From Flavobacteriaceae bacterium UBA3179 (GTDB lineage Bacteria > Bacteroidota > Bacteroidia > Flavobacteriales > Flavobacteriaceae), in assembly GCA_002364245.1 (NCBI GenBank), contig DEXR01000043.1, positions 308 through 38,611 on the forward strand: 38,304 nt of DNA, given 5' to 3'. Of the stretch, positions 1 through 10,185 are shown one piece after another (positions within the stretch are counted from its first letter, which is position 1; each line of letters starts with the position of its first letter). The notes under the pieces are model-generated. The model did not search any database and had not been told where the DNA came from. It was given only the letters and a program-made list of their open reading frames with translations. The translations under genes were made by a program, and so were the position numbers.

Positions 1-446
1 ATGCTCTCCGGACTCATAAACTGCCCTTTTTTTAAGTTGACTACTTTTCCGGTTTTTGCCGCGGCTACTACTAAGTCGGTTTGACGAACCAAAAAAGCTG
101 GTATTTGTAAAACATCAACAAATTCTGCAGCCATAGCTGCATCACTACTTTCATGGATATCCGTAACAGTAGGAACATCGAATGTCTCTGATACTTTCTG
201 AAGAATTTTCAATGCCTTTTCATCGCCAATCCCCGTAAAACTATCAATTCTGCTTCGGTTTGCTTTTTTAAAACTGCCTTTAAAAATGTAGGGAATTTCA
301 AGCTTATTGGTTATTGAAACTACCTTCTCAGCAATTCGCATTGCCATATCTTCACCTTCTATAGCACAAGGTCCTGCTAGAAGGAAGAAGTTGTTGGAGT
401 TGGTATGTTTTAGTCTTGGGGTTTCGTTGAGATTCATAGCTTTCAT
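1..446 (-). CDS. kdsA: KdsA, 3-deoxy-8-phosphooctulonate synthase (5' part of gene)
   Basis: Condenses D-arabinose 5-phosphate with phosphoenolpyruvate to give Kdo-8-phosphate, the first committed step of Kdo synthesis for lipid A in the cytoplasm. I translated the minus strand from ATG 446. About 148 N-terminal residues are present of a family that is usually near 270, and the rest lies beyond the left edge. Recognisable stretches are LLAGPCAIEG near the start, FKGSFKKANRS (substrate loop), GIGDEKALKILQ, and VPTVTDIHE followed by VDVLQIPAFLVRQTDL, all classic KdsA. An in-frame ATG at 437 is a second possible start. A TATCTTTG box at 462-455 puts transcription start only a few bases before 446, which would favour a leaderless message or the 437 start. 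Identity is secure; the exact start is not. Confidence 0.95.
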   Translation of the reverse strand, partial: MKAMNLNETPRLKHTNSNNFFLLAGPCAIEGEDMAMRIAEKVVSITNKLEIPYIFKGSFKKANRSRIDSFTGIGDEKALKILQKVSETFDVPTVTDIHESSDAAMAAEFVDVLQIPAFLVRQTDLVVAAAKTGKVVNLKKGQFMSPES

Positions 447-454
447 TTGTTATG

Positions 455-485
455 CAAAGATAGCTAAAAGTGTATCAAATTTCAG
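455..485 (-). promoter_or_regulatory. Predicted Bacteroidota promoter of kdsA
   Basis: On the minus strand a -7 box TATCTTTG lies at 462-455, matching TAnnTTTG. A CTG (near TTG) lies 20 bases upstream at 485-483. The box ends only 8 bases before the kdsA ATG. Confidence 0.55.
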
Positions 486-521
486 AAAACCTAATTTTAT
501 AGTAAGGAAAGATAGGAAGTT

Positions 522-1928
522 TTACTTCTTAATAATTTTATGTGTTTGAGATTTTCCTGTTTCAGTTTTTAACTGTAAAAAATAAATGCCCGACTCAAAA
601 CTTGATAAATCTATACTATTTGATTGCCGAGCCGTTTTAATTTTTTGTCCCAATAAGTTGAAAACTACTATGGTTTCGACTGTTTGGTTTGATGTTATTT
701 TAACTTTGCCAGTTGTAGGGTTTGGGTGTAAAAAAAATGATAATGGATAGTTTTCTTCAATGCCCAAGCCTGTATTTTTATACCAAGCTACTTTATTGTC
801 ACTAATGGAGGCAGAAATTACATCAAGTTGTCCGTCCCCGTCAATATCGCCTGCAGTTGCATCGGCAGGGAAATCAATATTTGTTGTTATTGTTCTTTCA
901 GTGGTAAAGTTTCCTTCGCCATCACTGTTTTCCAACCAAGAAAAATTATTGGTATATCTATTCCAAAGTAATATATCAATGTCTTCGTCATTATCTAGAT
1001 CGAAAAACCGGTATTGGTTGTTGGATATATTTGGAAGAGATTGTAGTGAACCGAAACTACCTTGGTCTTTCAGGTTGTCCAGCCAATAGACAAATGTTCC
1101 CGTATCATCATTATGACTTGTAATAACAATATCTTTTTTACCGTTGGTATTAACATCTACATACTGGATATAAGTAATGCTTGTTAAATCAGATACAAGA
1201 AAATCAAACTGATAAATCTCTTGTTCTGGACCAAAGGTTCCATCTGTTTCACCTTTATACCACACTAATTTTGCAGGCCCTTCATTTTCGTGTGCCGTTA
1301 AAATATCTATAGTGCCGTCATTATCGATGTCTTTTAATACGGGAGGGTAGATTTCCATAACATTCTCCATCAATAGAATTTCTGGTCCAAAATTTCCCAA
1401 ACCGTTTGTGTTTTCATACCAACTAATTTTATCTGTAAAGGTGTCTGTTGTTGAAGTCATCAAGTCTAAATCCCCATCGTTATCTATGTCTATTACTGAA
1501 ACACTAGTAATAAAATCTTGTTGCTCGGCAATAATAATTTGTTCTGAACTAAAATTTCCTAAACCATCTAAGTTTTCAAGCCAAACTATATTTCGGGGGT
1601 TATTTTCTAAAAATAAAATGTCTTTGTCTCCATCGTTATCTAAATCTACAAAATCGATAGATAGATAAAACACTGGATTTTCATTAAGTATAGCTTCAGT
1701 TTCAAAATTACCTGCTCCGTCATTGTTTTTAAACCATCTAAGTTTAAAATCTTGGTTGGAGGCAGTCACCACATCCAATGTTCCATCGTTATCAATATCA
1801 AAAGGAATAGAAATGTAAGGAGATTCAACTTCGGTTGATATTACTTGTTGCGGTTCAAATTGAGCTTGTGCAGTTGTGATTCCTAGAATAATAGATATAC
1901 TGTAAAAAAGAGCCTTTTTTGAAATCAT
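522..1928 (-). CDS. Secreted FG-GAP/VCBS repeat protein with T9SS C-terminal sorting domain
   Basis: Predicted extracellular or cell-surface protein of unknown specific role. The open frame extends upstream to 2003, but ATG 1928 is preferred because it directly begins a Sec signal peptide (MISKKALFYS... ending ITTAQAQ), giving 468 residues. The body holds seven calcium-loop repeats of the form D-x-D-x-D-G-x-x-D (for example DIDNDGTLDVV, DLDNDGDKDIL, DIDGDGQLDVI), as in FG-GAP/VCBS beta-propellers. They alternate with WxxNxDGxGNF segments. The last 75 or so residues are a type A T9SS domain: FFLHPNPTTGKVKI, then LLGQKI, SGIYFLQLKT and a lysine-rich end. It would cross the outer membrane by T9SS. 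It is divergent from typA. No enzymatic domain is visible, so adhesion or polymer binding is only a guess. Confidence 0.9.
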   Translation of the reverse strand: MISKKALFYSISIILGITTAQAQFEPQQVISTEVESPYISIPFDIDNDGTLDVVTASNQDFKLRWFKNNDGAGNFETEAILNENPVFYLSIDFVDLDNDGDKDILFLENNPRNIVWLENLDGLGNFSSEQIIIAEQQDFITSVSVIDIDNDGDLDLMTSTTDTFTDKISWYENTNGLGNFGPEILLMENVMEIYPPVLKDIDNDGTIDILTAHENEGPAKLVWYKGETDGTFGPEQEIYQFDFLVSDLTSITYIQYVDVNTNGKKDIVITSHNDDTGTFVYWLDNLKDQGSFGSLQSLPNISNNQYRFFDLDNDEDIDILLWNRYTNNFSWLENSDGEGNFTTERTITTNIDFPADATAGDIDGDGQLDVISASISDNKVAWYKNTGLGIEENYPLSFFLHPNPTTGKVKITSNQTVETIVVFNLLGQKIKTARQSNSIDLSSFESGIYFLQLKTETGKSQTHKIIKK

Positions 1929-2016
1929 TTTTTCTGAAAAATTGGTTAGTTCTTTAAATTTAATCAAAATATTCGATACTTTAAGAGATAGAATGAAAAT
2001 CATACTATATAATTAG

Positions 2017-2046
2017 TTGATATTTCATTAATAAACAGTACTTTTG
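2017..2046 (+). promoter_or_regulatory. Predicted promoter of typA
   Basis: TTG at 2017-2019, a 19-base spacer and TACTTTTG at 2039-2046 form a near-perfect Bacteroidota sigma-A type promoter (TTG-N19-TAnnTTTG). The typA ATG follows 23 bases after the box. Confidence 0.8.
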
Positions 2047-2069
2047 CACGCCTAAAAATTGGTAACATT

Positions 2070-3866
2070 ATGAACATTAAAAACATCGCCATTATTGCGC
2101 ACGTTGACCACGGTAAAACTACCTTGGTAGACAAAATTATGCACCACTGTAGTTTGTTTCGTGAAAACGAACAGACCGGGGAGCTAATTCTTGATAATAA
2201 TGACCTAGAGCGTGAGCGTGGTATTACCATTACCTCTAAAAACGTTTCGGTTACGTATAAAGACACAAAGATTAATATTATTGATACTCCTGGTCACGCC
2301 GATTTTGGAGGTGAAGTAGAGCGGGTATTGAATATGGCAGATGGTGTTTTGTTGTTGGTGGATGCTTTTGAAGGCCCCATGCCGCAAACTCGATTTGTAC
2401 TTCAAAAAGCAATTTCATTGGGCTTAAAACCTTGTGTGGTTGTAAATAAAGTAGATAAAGATAACTGTACGCCAGATGAGGTGCACGAAGCTGTTTTCGA
2501 TTTAATGTTCGAATTAGGTGCCGAAGAGTGGCAATTGGATTTCCCAACTGTATACGGTTCAGCAAAAAATAACTGGATGAGCGATGATTGGAAAAACCCA
2601 ACCGACTCGATTGAGCCAGTTTTAGATATGGTTTTAGAGCACATTCCTTCTCCAAAAATTGAAGAAGGCACTACACAGTTGTTAATTACATCTTTAGATT
2701 ACTCTTCTTTTACCGGTAGAATTGCAATTGGACGGCTACAGCGTGGTACGTTGAAAGAAAATATGCAAGTAACGCTTGTAAAACGTGATGGCTCTAAAGT
2801 AAAAAGTAGAATAAAAGAATTACATACGTTTGAAGGATTAGGCCGTATAAAAGTTCAAGAAGTTCAAGCGGGTGATATTTGTGCATTGGTTGGATTGGAA
2901 GGATTTGAAATTGGTGATACCATTGCCGATTTTGAAAATCCCGAAGCATTAAAAACGATCGCGATTGATGAACCAACCATGAGTATGTTGTTCACCATTA
3001 ACGATTCTCCTTTCTTCGGAAAAGATGGGAAATTTGTTACTTCCCGTCACATTAAAGAACGTTTGGAGCGTGAGTTAGAAAAGAACTTAGCTTTGCGCGT
3101 GCAGCCAACTGATAGTGCTGATAAATTTATGGTATTTGGTCGTGGTGTATTGCACCTTTCAGTTTTAATTGAAACAATGCGCCGTGAAGGATACGAACTT
3201 CAAATTGGACAACCACAAGTTATCATTAAGGAAATTGATGGTAAAAAATGTGAGCCGGTTGAAGAATTGACAATAGACCTTCCTGAAGCGGTAAGTGGTA
3301 AAGCCATTGAAATGGTAAGCTTACGTAAAGGTGAAATGTTAAGCATGGAAGCCAAAGGTGAGCGTATGGTTTGTAAATTCAATATTCCTTCAAGAGGAAT
3401 TATTGGTCTGCGTAACCAACTGTTGACTGCTACTGCAGGTGAAGCTATTATGACGCACCGTTTTTTAGAGTACCAACCTTTAAAAGGAGGTATTCCTGAA
3501 CGTCAAAATGGTAGTTTGGTTTCTATGGAAAAAGGGAAAGCAATACCTTATTCTATCGATAAACTACAAGATCGTGGTCGCTTTTTCGTGGATCCGGGAG
3601 AAGATATTTACGAAGGTCAAGTTATTGGAGAAAACAGCCGTCAAGATGATATGACTGTTAACATAACAAAAACTAAGAAACTAAGTAACGTACGTTCTTC
3701 AGGAGCTGATGATAAAGCCAAAATTGTACCGGCTATTAAATTCTCATTAGAAGAAGCGTTGGAATATATTCAGAAGGATGAATACGTTGAGGTTACACCA
3801 AACCACCTCCGTTTGAGAAAAGTTTACTTAAAAGAAGTAGATAGAAAAAGAAATAAGATAATGTAA
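2070..3866 (+). CDS. typA: TypA/BipA, ribosome-associated translational GTPase
   Basis: EF-G-like GTPase that binds the 70S ribosome and aids 50S assembly and stress adaptation. Its 598 residues match the family length. G1 is AHVDHGKTT (about 10-18), G2 is RERGITI, G3 is [15 protein letters not shown], and G4 is NKVD. Domain II follows, then the domain V region and the TypA-specific C-terminal domain with [19 protein letters not shown] and RLRKVYLKE near the end. The short G domain without a G' insert, and the [16 protein letters not shown] signature, separate it from EF-G and LepA. It is monocistronic, with its own promoter and a strong hairpin terminator just downstream. Confidence 0.98.
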   Translation: MNIKNIAIIAHVDHGKTTLVDKIMHHCSLFRENEQTGELILDNNDLERERGITITSKNVSVTYKDTKINIIDTPGHADFGGEVERVLNMADGVLLLVDAFEGPMPQTRFVLQKAISLGLKPCVVVNKVDKDNCTPDEVHEAVFDLMFELGAEEWQLDFPTVYGSAKNNWMSDDWKNPTDSIEPVLDMVLEHIPSPKIEEGTTQLLITSLDYSSFTGRIAIGRLQRGTLKENMQVTLVKRDGSKVKSRIKELHTFEGLGRIKVQEVQAGDICALVGLEGFEIGDTIADFENPEALKTIAIDEPTMSMLFTINDSPFFGKDGKFVTSRHIKERLERELEKNLALRVQPTDSADKFMVFGRGVLHLSVLIETMRREGYELQIGQPQVIIKEIDGKKCEPVEELTIDLPEAVSGKAIEMVSLRKGEMLSMEAKGERMVCKFNIPSRGIIGLRNQLLTATAGEAIMTHRFLEYQPLKGGIPERQNGSLVSMEKGKAIPYSIDKLQDRGRFFVDPGEDIYEGQVIGENSRQDDMTVNITKTKKLSNVRSSGADDKAKIVPAIKFSLEEALEYIQKDEYVEVTPNHLRLRKVYLKEVDRKRNKIM

Positions 3867-3891
3867 TTTATTTCTGAAATTTTATAGAAAG

Positions 3892-3921
3892 AACCACTGT
3901 CATTTTGATGGTGGTTTTTTT
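3892..3921 (+). terminator. Rho-independent terminator after typA
   Basis: Ten-base-pair stem (3892-3901 with 3907-3916, two G-T pairs), five-base loop ATTTT, then a run of T. It sits between the typA stop and the convergent gene ending at 3920, so it may also work weakly in the other direction. Confidence 0.8.
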
Positions 3922-5221
3922 ATTTGTGTGCTTTTCTTTGGGTGATATAATGAGTGCTTATACTGTTCAAGAGAATAAAAATCACAAAAAACAGCACCCA
4001 ATCATTATAAAATGTAAACCGTTTTAAGGTGTGCATTCCAACGGCTACCAAAGCCATGTTGCTTAATGTAATACAAGTTAGAAACGCAATAGCTTTAAAT
4101 CGATTGGCATTTGAGCCGTTTATTTTACTGATTCCGAAGAGAAATAAAATAACAAATAGCAACACGTATTTTGAGTTTTCAAATCCGTAACTGAAATTTT
4201 TAATATAGAGCGAAATCCACTTTTTGAAATTATCCTTTATCAATGGAAGAGCCATAGCTGATGTTGTTTCATCAATTTTAATTAAGGCGTCATTTTCCGA
4301 AAGTTCTTTCTCGTACCGCTCTTTACCGATAGGATATATAGTACTATTGGCGATTTTCGCAAAATTGGCTATATAATGTGAAATAACATCTTGACCTTCA
4401 GAAATAGCAGCAGCTTCATTATACTTGTTTTCTTCAATTTCAGCATAAATAGCATTGAAATACGCCTTTTCTTCTTCCGAAGTGTAAATGGCAATATCCT
4501 CTTTATCCGCAACGTACATTGCAGGTGCTAATAGATGGATTCCGGTCCAAGGGGTATTGGTAAAATGACCGTGCACGATTTTATGGTAGGTGCTATCCGT
4601 TAGTGAAACCAAAAACGGCAGCAATACCAAAACAAAAAAATGTGGAATGTGGTTTTTAAACGTTTTTGATTTGTAACTTATCCAAAATAGAATCACCAAA
4701 CCAATAGGCACGAAATACAAAAACTGTTTTCGCGTTAATAGAAGGATGAACAAGAAGATGAGCGCATAGGTTAAGTGTTTTGTACGTTCCTTAAAAAAGA
4801 ACAGTAAAAAATGAATTGTGGTCAATAAATATAACGGATAAGCAATCGCTTCTGTAAGAATGTTGTTTGCTATTTTATGATTGTATATGTAAGGAACTAA
4901 AATAATTAAGGTTAACAGCAAATACCAAAAAGCTTGTAAAGAGATGTGTTTTCGTAGCTGATTGATAAAAAACCAAACCGATACCAGACCTAAAAGTAAT
5001 TGTAGAACCTTTAAAGCAGGTTTGTAATAATCACCAAAAATAGCTTCTACAGCATTTACAAAAAGAGGATACATTGGCGTTCGGTTAAACCAAATATCAA
5101 TATAACCTAAGGAGTCGGGTTGTAATGCAATGGGAGTAGTTAATACAAGAATAGCAACCACACAAAATAGGGCGCTCACACAAAGTTTAAAGTGCTTATC
5201 AAAAAAAGTAAACAACGCCAT
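3920..5221 (-). CDS. Multi-pass membrane protein, GT-C glycosyltransferase-like
   Basis: Integral membrane protein of 433 residues from ATG 5221. The frame is open up to 5416, but that extension overlaps the divergent gene and its promoter. About ten hydrophobic segments are visible. The first periplasmic-type loop reads QPDSLGYIDIWFNRTPMYPLF. A DS pair followed by R-x-P-x-YPLF is the pattern seen in GT-C/GT39-like enzymes that use polyprenyl-phosphate sugars. A soluble stretch of about 100 residues sits in the C-terminal half. It borders the glycan locus, so transfer of a sugar or another moiety on the periplasmic side is a reasonable inference. An alternative is a polymerase-like protein. 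Family assignment is by motif only, with no clear catalytic proof. Confidence 0.6.
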   Translation of the reverse strand: MALFTFFDKHFKLCVSALFCVVAILVLTTPIALQPDSLGYIDIWFNRTPMYPLFVNAVEAIFGDYYKPALKVLQLLLGLVSVWFFINQLRKHISLQAFWYLLLTLIILVPYIYNHKIANNILTEAIAYPLYLLTTIHFLLFFFKERTKHLTYALIFLFILLLTRKQFLYFVPIGLVILFWISYKSKTFKNHIPHFFVLVLLPFLVSLTDSTYHKIVHGHFTNTPWTGIHLLAPAMYVADKEDIAIYTSEEEKAYFNAIYAEIEENKYNEAAAISEGQDVISHYIANFAKIANSTIYPIGKERYEKELSENDALIKIDETTSAMALPLIKDNFKKWISLYIKNFSYGFENSKYVLLFVILFLFGISKINGSNANRFKAIAFLTCITLSNMALVAVGMHTLKRFTFYNDWVLFFVIFILLNSISTHYITQRKAHK

Positions 5222-5243
5222 ATAGTATATACTTGTAAAACCG

Positions 5244-5273
5244 TTGCTAAAAGTAAAAATAATTTTAGTTTTA
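5244..5273 (+). promoter_or_regulatory. Predicted promoter of the glycan operon (5298-10931)
   Basis: TTG 5244-5246, a 19-base spacer and TAGTTTTA 5266-5273 (one mismatch to TAnnTTTG). It precedes a chain of five genes with almost no gaps and argues that translation starts downstream of about 5280. Confidence 0.6.
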
Positions 5274-5297
5274 CATGGCGTAACCAATATTAGTTTC

Positions 5298-6299
5298 TTG
5301 AATACACCGAAAAATAAAAACAAACCTGAATTCCAGGTACAAAAATATACTGCTTTGCATAAAGCGGAATGGAACGATTTTATCGCTTCGGCAAAAAACG
5401 CCACTTTTTTATTCAACCGAAACTTTATGGATTATCACAGTGATCGGTTTGAAGATTTTTCATTGATGGTGTATAAAGATGAAAAGCTCTACGCGGTTTT
5501 ACCAGCAAATAAAAAAGGAGACACGGTTATTTCACACCAGGGATTGACGTATGGAAGTTTTGTGTTACAGAAAAAAGGGAAACTATTGGCTGCTTTTGAA
5601 GCTTTTAAAGCTGCGCTCGAATTTTTATATACTGAAGGAATTAAAACGCTTGATATTCGGGTAATCCCAACGTTTTATAACATCCTTCCGGCGGATGAGT
5701 TATCGTATTTTCTTTTTAAAGCGAATGCAACCTTGGTGAAACGGGATGTGTTGATGGTAATCGATTATGCAAATAAATTACGATTTCAGAAAAACAGAAG
5801 AGAAGGTATTAATAAAGCAGTCAGGAATGGATTAACCGTACAAGTTGATGATAATTACGAAGGATTTTGGAATGAAATTTTAATCCCGAATCTACAGAGA
5901 AAACACGGAGTAAAACCTGTTCATACACTCGAAGAAATTAAATTATTGGCTTCCCGTTTTCCGAAGAATATCAAACAAGTAAATGTCTATAAAGATGAGA
6001 AAATTGTCGCTGGAACAACGGTTTTCTTGACGAAGACAACTATTCATCCACAATATGTTTCAGGGAATGTAGATAAAAACACTTACGGAAGTTTAGATTT
6101 AGCGTACGACTTTATTATTAATCAGCTTCAAACTGATAAGCGGTATTTCGACTTTAATATTTCAAGCGAAGAAAACGGTAAACATTTAAACCAAGGGCTT
6201 ATTTTTTGGAAAGAAAGCTGTGGCGCACGTACGTCTACGGCAGATAATTACGTTGTAGAGACTGCTGCGTATAAAACTTTAGACCTATCATTGATATGA
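5298..6299 (+). CDS. FemAB/GNAT-type acyltransferase of the glycan locus
   Basis: Probable acyl- or aminoacyl-transferase with the GNAT fold (BioF2/FemAB-like), 333 residues from TTG 5298. The frame is open from 5244, but that start would lie inside the promoter. There is no in-frame ATG before residue Met62 of the longer frame, and conserved-looking sequence starts around FQVQKYT, so TTG 5298 is the best guess. Visible landmarks are [30 protein letters not shown], the basic [15 protein letters not shown] segment, and a C-terminal half with [17 protein letters not shown] and a Y-x-FDFN-x-S motif typical of this group. It overlaps the next gene by four bases (ATGA). It probably decorates the amino sugar made by its neighbour; the acyl donor is unknown. 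Confidence 0.75.
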   Translation: MNTPKNKNKPEFQVQKYTALHKAEWNDFIASAKNATFLFNRNFMDYHSDRFEDFSLMVYKDEKLYAVLPANKKGDTVISHQGLTYGSFVLQKKGKLLAAFEAFKAALEFLYTEGIKTLDIRVIPTFYNILPADELSYFLFKANATLVKRDVLMVIDYANKLRFQKNRREGINKAVRNGLTVQVDDNYEGFWNEILIPNLQRKHGVKPVHTLEEIKLLASRFPKNIKQVNVYKDEKIVAGTTVFLTKTTIHPQYVSGNVDKNTYGSLDLAYDFIINQLQTDKRYFDFNISSEENGKHLNQGLIFWKESCGARTSTADNYVVETAAYKTLDLSLI

Positions 6300-7396
6300 T
6301 TCCATTTTTAGATTTACATAAAATCAATGCCCGTTTTGAAGCTGAATTTCAGTTGCGGTTTAAGGCATTTTTAGATTCTGGTTATTATATTCTGGGAAAC
6401 AACGTAAAAGCTTTTGAGACCAGCTTTGCTGAATACTGCGGAACAAAACATTGTATCGGGGTTGCAAATGGGCTAGAAGCCTTGCGATTGATTTTAGAAG
6501 GCTATAAGGTATTAGGAAAGCTACAAGAAGGCGATGAAGTTTTGGTAGCTTCAAACACCTACATCGCTACTATTTTAGCCATTAAACAAGCGGGAATGAC
6601 GCCAGTTTTGGTAGAAGCTGACATGGAAACTTTTAATTTTAATATTGAAGCAATACAAGAAGCAATTTCTGAAAAAACAAAAGCCATTATGCCCGTTCAT
6701 TTATATGGACAGTTGGCACCGATGACCAATATTTCAAAAGTGGCAAAAGAAAATAATCTATTAGTGATTGAAGATGGCGCACAAGCGCACGGAGCAAAAG
6801 ATGCAAATGGCAAATTAGCTGGAAACTTGGGTGATGCTGCTGGTTTTAGTTTTTACCCCACCAAAAATCTAGGTGCTTTGGGCGATGGTGGAGCGGTTAC
6901 AACAAACGATGATGAATTGGCTTCCGTATTGCGAAAACTTCGCAACTACGGTGCTTCTTCAAAATATGTAAATGAATTGACCGGTTTTAATTCACGATTG
7001 GATGAAGTACAAGCAACCTTTTTAAATATAAAACTACCCAAACTTGATGCTGATAATGAACGCCGACGCGAGTTGGCAAGAAAGTATATTTCTGAAATAA
7101 ATAATAAAAAAATCACGCTTCCAACTTGGGATGACAGTGATAACCATATTTTTCATTTGTTTGTAGTCCGAGTAAAGAATCGTACTGATTTTATGGAATA
7201 CTTAAAGGAAAGTGAAATAGGTACGCTGATTCATTATCCTATTCCGCCTCATCAACAAGAAGCATTACCGGAGTTTAATGATTTATCATTTCCAGTAACA
7301 GAGCAAATTCATAATGAAGTAGTGAGTATTCCAATAAGTCCGGTGATGAGTGAGGAAGAAGTGGATGAGGTTATTTTAGCAATCAATAACTACTAA
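6296..7396 (+). CDS. fdtB: DegT/DnrJ/EryC1-type sugar aminotransferase, FdtB/QdtB-like
   Basis: PLP-dependent aminotransferase expected to convert a dTDP-3-keto-6-deoxyhexose to the 3-amino sugar (Fuc3N or Qui3N). Its 366 residues match the family. Asp160 in [11 protein letters not shown] contacts the PLP ring nitrogen. Lys190 in [17 protein letters not shown] forms the Schiff base. [10 protein letters not shown] and the late [13 protein letters not shown] motif are typical of the 3-aminotransferases FdtB and QdtB. Translation is coupled to the upstream acyltransferase (ATGA overlap), and the next gene starts immediately after its stop. The matching 3,4-ketoisomerase is encoded at 13224-13625. 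dTDP as the carrier is inferred from the family. Confidence 0.88.
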   Translation: MIPFLDLHKINARFEAEFQLRFKAFLDSGYYILGNNVKAFETSFAEYCGTKHCIGVANGLEALRLILEGYKVLGKLQEGDEVLVASNTYIATILAIKQAGMTPVLVEADMETFNFNIEAIQEAISEKTKAIMPVHLYGQLAPMTNISKVAKENNLLVIEDGAQAHGAKDANGKLAGNLGDAAGFSFYPTKNLGALGDGGAVTTNDDELASVLRKLRNYGASSKYVNELTGFNSRLDEVQATFLNIKLPKLDADNERRRELARKYISEINNKKITLPTWDDSDNHIFHLFVVRVKNRTDFMEYLKESEIGTLIHYPIPPHQQEALPEFNDLSFPVTEQIHNEVVSIPISPVMSEEEVDEVILAINNY

Positions 7397-8698
7397 TTGA
7401 AAATTCCGAAATTTATACGCGATAACCTGCTTTTAAAGATGACTTCTTTAAATGCTGGGGTTATTGTAATACGGTTGTTTGTCGCTTTTTTTCTACAGCG
7501 AGAGTTGACTGATATTGTTGGAAAAGCCGGATACGCAAAAATAGGTTCGTTACGCAATTTGTTGCAAATGTTAACGTCTATAACCTCGTTTGGTGTTTTT
7601 AATGGAGTTGTAAAATACGTAGCCGATTTCAAAGAAGATAGCGAACAACTTCAGAAACTATTTTCGACTGCCTTTGTGCTTACTGTTTTGGGAAGCATCA
7701 CTTCATTTTTAATGTTATTTTTCGGTGCCGAGTTTATTAGTGAATATTTCTTTTATACTACTGACTTTGCCTACATCGTAAAAATTGTAGCCGTGGTAGC
7801 CCCATTTATTGCGATACAACGAGTGTTCAATGGCATTGTAAATGGGTTGTCCGATTATAAAAAATTCGCAAAAATAGAATTAGTTGCTTATTTGTTAGGA
7901 GCCACTCTAACATTGGTTATGTTGTATAACTATAACATAGACGGGGCATTGCTCGCTATTGCTCTTATACCGGTTATCCAAGTAGCAGTCATGCTTTTTA
8001 TTTTTATAAAGGTACTGCGGCGCTATGTTCGGTTTTCTGAAATTTCCTTCAAAGCACCTTACGCTAAAAGTCTATTAGCCTTTTCTTTAATGTCTTTTGT
8101 CGCTACTGTTTTAGTAAATTATGTTGAGATAGATATTCGTTCTATGTTAGCCAAGCGAATGAGTGAAGACGATGCAGGAATTTGGACTGGTATGACCACG
8201 CTTTCCAAAAACTATATGGTATTTTCTGGAGCCATTTTCACGTTGTATGTAATTCCGAAATTTACCGGAATAAAAACCGAAACGGGTTTTAAAAAAGAGC
8301 TTTTTAACATTTATAAAACACTATTACCGTTATTCGGCATTGGGATGTTGATCATTTATTTTCTACGATTTCAGTTTATAGAATATATTTTTATCGATTT
8401 TGATGAAATGGCGCCACTGTTTAAATGGCAGTTATTAGGCGATTTTATTAAATTGGCTGCTTTGGTATTGTTACACCAATTTATTGCGAAGAAAATGGTA
8501 CGTAATTTTATTTTTACTGAATTGTTTTCATTAGTCTTGTTTTACGTGTTTTCGTATGCATTGGTCGATGAGTACGGTGTCGAAGGCGTGGTGTTTGCCC
8601 ATTTTATTCGGTATGTGTTATACTTTTTCTTAGTATTTTTCTTGGTGCTACGCTATTTCAAGAAACAAAAAAACAATCCTGAAAATTTAACGCCTTAA
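7397..8698 (+). CDS. wzx: Wzx-type polysaccharide flippase (first of two)
   Basis: MOP-superfamily translocase that flips undecaprenyl-linked oligosaccharide across the inner membrane. It has 433 residues and about 12 membrane segments. The start is a TTG directly abutting the stop of the aminotransferase. The first residues KIPKFIRDNLLLKMTSLNAG are typical of the N-terminus of WzxE-like proteins, so the TTG is preferred to the ATG at 7439. Landmarks are FGVFNGVVKYVADFK, ALIPVIQVAVML and VNYVEIDIRSMLAKRMSEDDAG, the last typical of enterobacterial-type O-antigen flippases. It is followed two bases later by a second flippase that looks unrelated along its length, so this is not a simple tandem duplication. 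Confidence 0.88.
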   Translation: MKIPKFIRDNLLLKMTSLNAGVIVIRLFVAFFLQRELTDIVGKAGYAKIGSLRNLLQMLTSITSFGVFNGVVKYVADFKEDSEQLQKLFSTAFVLTVLGSITSFLMLFFGAEFISEYFFYTTDFAYIVKIVAVVAPFIAIQRVFNGIVNGLSDYKKFAKIELVAYLLGATLTLVMLYNYNIDGALLAIALIPVIQVAVMLFIFIKVLRRYVRFSEISFKAPYAKSLLAFSLMSFVATVLVNYVEIDIRSMLAKRMSEDDAGIWTGMTTLSKNYMVFSGAIFTLYVIPKFTGIKTETGFKKELFNIYKTLLPLFGIGMLIIYFLRFQFIEYIFIDFDEMAPLFKWQLLGDFIKLAALVLLHQFIAKKMVRNFIFTELFSLVLFYVFSYALVDEYGVEGVVFAHFIRYVLYFFLVFFLVLRYFKKQKNNPENLTP

Positions 8699-8700
8699 CC

Positions 8701-10185
8701 ATGCAGCCGTATAGAAATTCATTTAGGCACGTTATGAAAGCCACTTCACTATTTGGCGGAGTGCAGGTTTTCAATATTCTTATTTCTATTGTACGGTCAA
8801 AGTTTATTGCGTTGTTTATTGGCCCCACGGGAATGGGGATTGCCAGTTTATTTAACACGACACTTAATGTGGTGGACGCGGTTACCAATCTTGGATTAAA
8901 TAGAAGTGCGGTCAAAGATATTTCGTATGCGAAAGAAAATTATGAGGCCAATAAGATAGCCCGGACCATTCACATTTTAAAACGCTTGGTTTGGTTTACA
9001 GCAGTGATTGGAGCGGTTTTAATGATGATAACATCACCTTGGTTAAGCGAAATAGCTTTTGAAAGTAAAGAATATACCGTTTCGTTTATTTGGCTTTCAT
9101 TAGCATTACTTTTTAAACAATTTACGCATAGTAATTTGGCTGTTTTACAAGGCTTGCAAAAGCTTGGAAACCTGGCGAAGGCTAACTTAGTAGGAAATAC
9201 GGTTGGACTTCTTATAACCGTGCCGTTGTATTACTTTTTTCGAATAGATGCCATTGTGCCGGCTATTATTATTGCGTCGCTTATCAGTTTTGCGATTACG
9301 TTATATTATACGAATAAGACAAAAGTTGAAAAAGTTCCGCTTACCAATAAAGAAGCCTTTTCTGAAGGTAAAGATATGATTCAACTAGGGGTTACGCTTA
9401 GTGTGAGCAGTGTAATTACCTTACTTGCGGCATATATTATTCAAATATATATTAGTAATGAAGGAGGAGTAGATGTGGTGGGGTTTTACAATGCAGGAAT
9501 GGTCATTTTAAATACCTATGTGGGCTTGGTTTTTAACGCGATGAGTACGGATTATTTTCCACGTCTTTCAGCAGTTTCCAATGCCATCGAAAAAATACGA
9601 AACATAGTTTTTGAGCAAGCATACATTGCGGTATTATTGATTGTACCAATCATTGTGGTTTTTGTTGCTTTTGCACCCTTTTTTATAACATTGCTGTATA
9701 GTCAAGAGTTTACACCAACTGTACAATTTGTAAGTTGGGGTATTTTAGGAATGCTTTTTAAAGCCGTTTCTTTTTCATTAGGATACATTATTATTGCCAA
9801 AGGCGACTCTAAAGTATTCATTAAAACAGCTATTGGGTTTAATAGTATTTTAGTTTTTATGAATATTATTGGTTATACCTATTGGGGACTTGAAGGATTG
9901 GGAATTAGTTATTTTATCTATTTTATTATTCATTTTATAGTGGTTTGGATCATAACCTATTACCGTTATAATTTTACATTTAAAAAAGAGTTTTATTATA
10001 TTTTCGGAATTTCTATCGTACTTTGTGGCGTGTCATTTTTACTGTCGTATCTAGAAGACGATGTATTAAAATATGTTTCGTTAAGTGTGATGATACTAAT
10101 TTCAAGTATTTTTTCAGTCTATTATATTGACAAAAAAATAGTGATACGGGATTTGATTCAAAACTTTTTCAGAAGAAAAAAATAA
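8701..10185 (+). CDS. Wzx-type polysaccharide flippase (second of two)
   Basis: Second MOP/PST-type translocase, 494 residues, about 14 membrane segments. Motifs are LFGGVQVFNILISIVRSKFI at the N-terminus (the usual first helix of PST flippases), IGPTGMGIASLFNT, and VVGFYNAGMVILNTYVGLVF in the second half. It begins two bases after the preceding flippase, and its last base is shared with the start of the next gene (TAATG). The two flippases differ in length and in all the motifs I can read. They may move two different lipid-linked glycans, or one may be specialised for a decorated unit. Confidence 0.88.
   Translation: MQPYRNSFRHVMKATSLFGGVQVFNILISIVRSKFIALFIGPTGMGIASLFNTTLNVVDAVTNLGLNRSAVKDISYAKENYEANKIARTIHILKRLVWFTAVIGAVLMMITSPWLSEIAFESKEYTVSFIWLSLALLFKQFTHSNLAVLQGLQKLGNLAKANLVGNTVGLLITVPLYYFFRIDAIVPAIIIASLISFAITLYYTNKTKVEKVPLTNKEAFSEGKDMIQLGVTLSVSSVITLLAAYIIQIYISNEGGVDVVGFYNAGMVILNTYVGLVFNAMSTDYFPRLSAVSNAIEKIRNIVFEQAYIAVLLIVPIIVVFVAFAPFFITLLYSQEFTPTVQFVSWGILGMLFKAVSFSLGYIIIAKGDSKVFIKTAIGFNSILVFMNIIGYTYWGLEGLGISYFIYFIIHFIVVWIITYYRYNFTFKKEFYYIFGISIVLCGVSFLLSYLEDDVLKYVSLSVMILISSIFSVYYIDKKIVIRDLIQNFFRRKK

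Noticed and set aside
760..1668. Plus-strand open frames opposite the FG-GAP repeat gene
   Set aside because: Serine/proline-rich translations repeat with the period of the repeats on the other strand, as expected for the antisense of DxDxDG motifs.
2205..3382. Several minus-strand open frames of 60-125 codons inside typA
   Set aside because: They are antisense shadows of a strongly conserved gene, with no domain, start context or promoter of their own.
5244..5297. Longer N-terminus of the acyltransferase starting at TTG 5244
   Set aside because: It would overlap the predicted promoter, and the extra 18 residues look like translated promoter sequence rather than a conserved domain.
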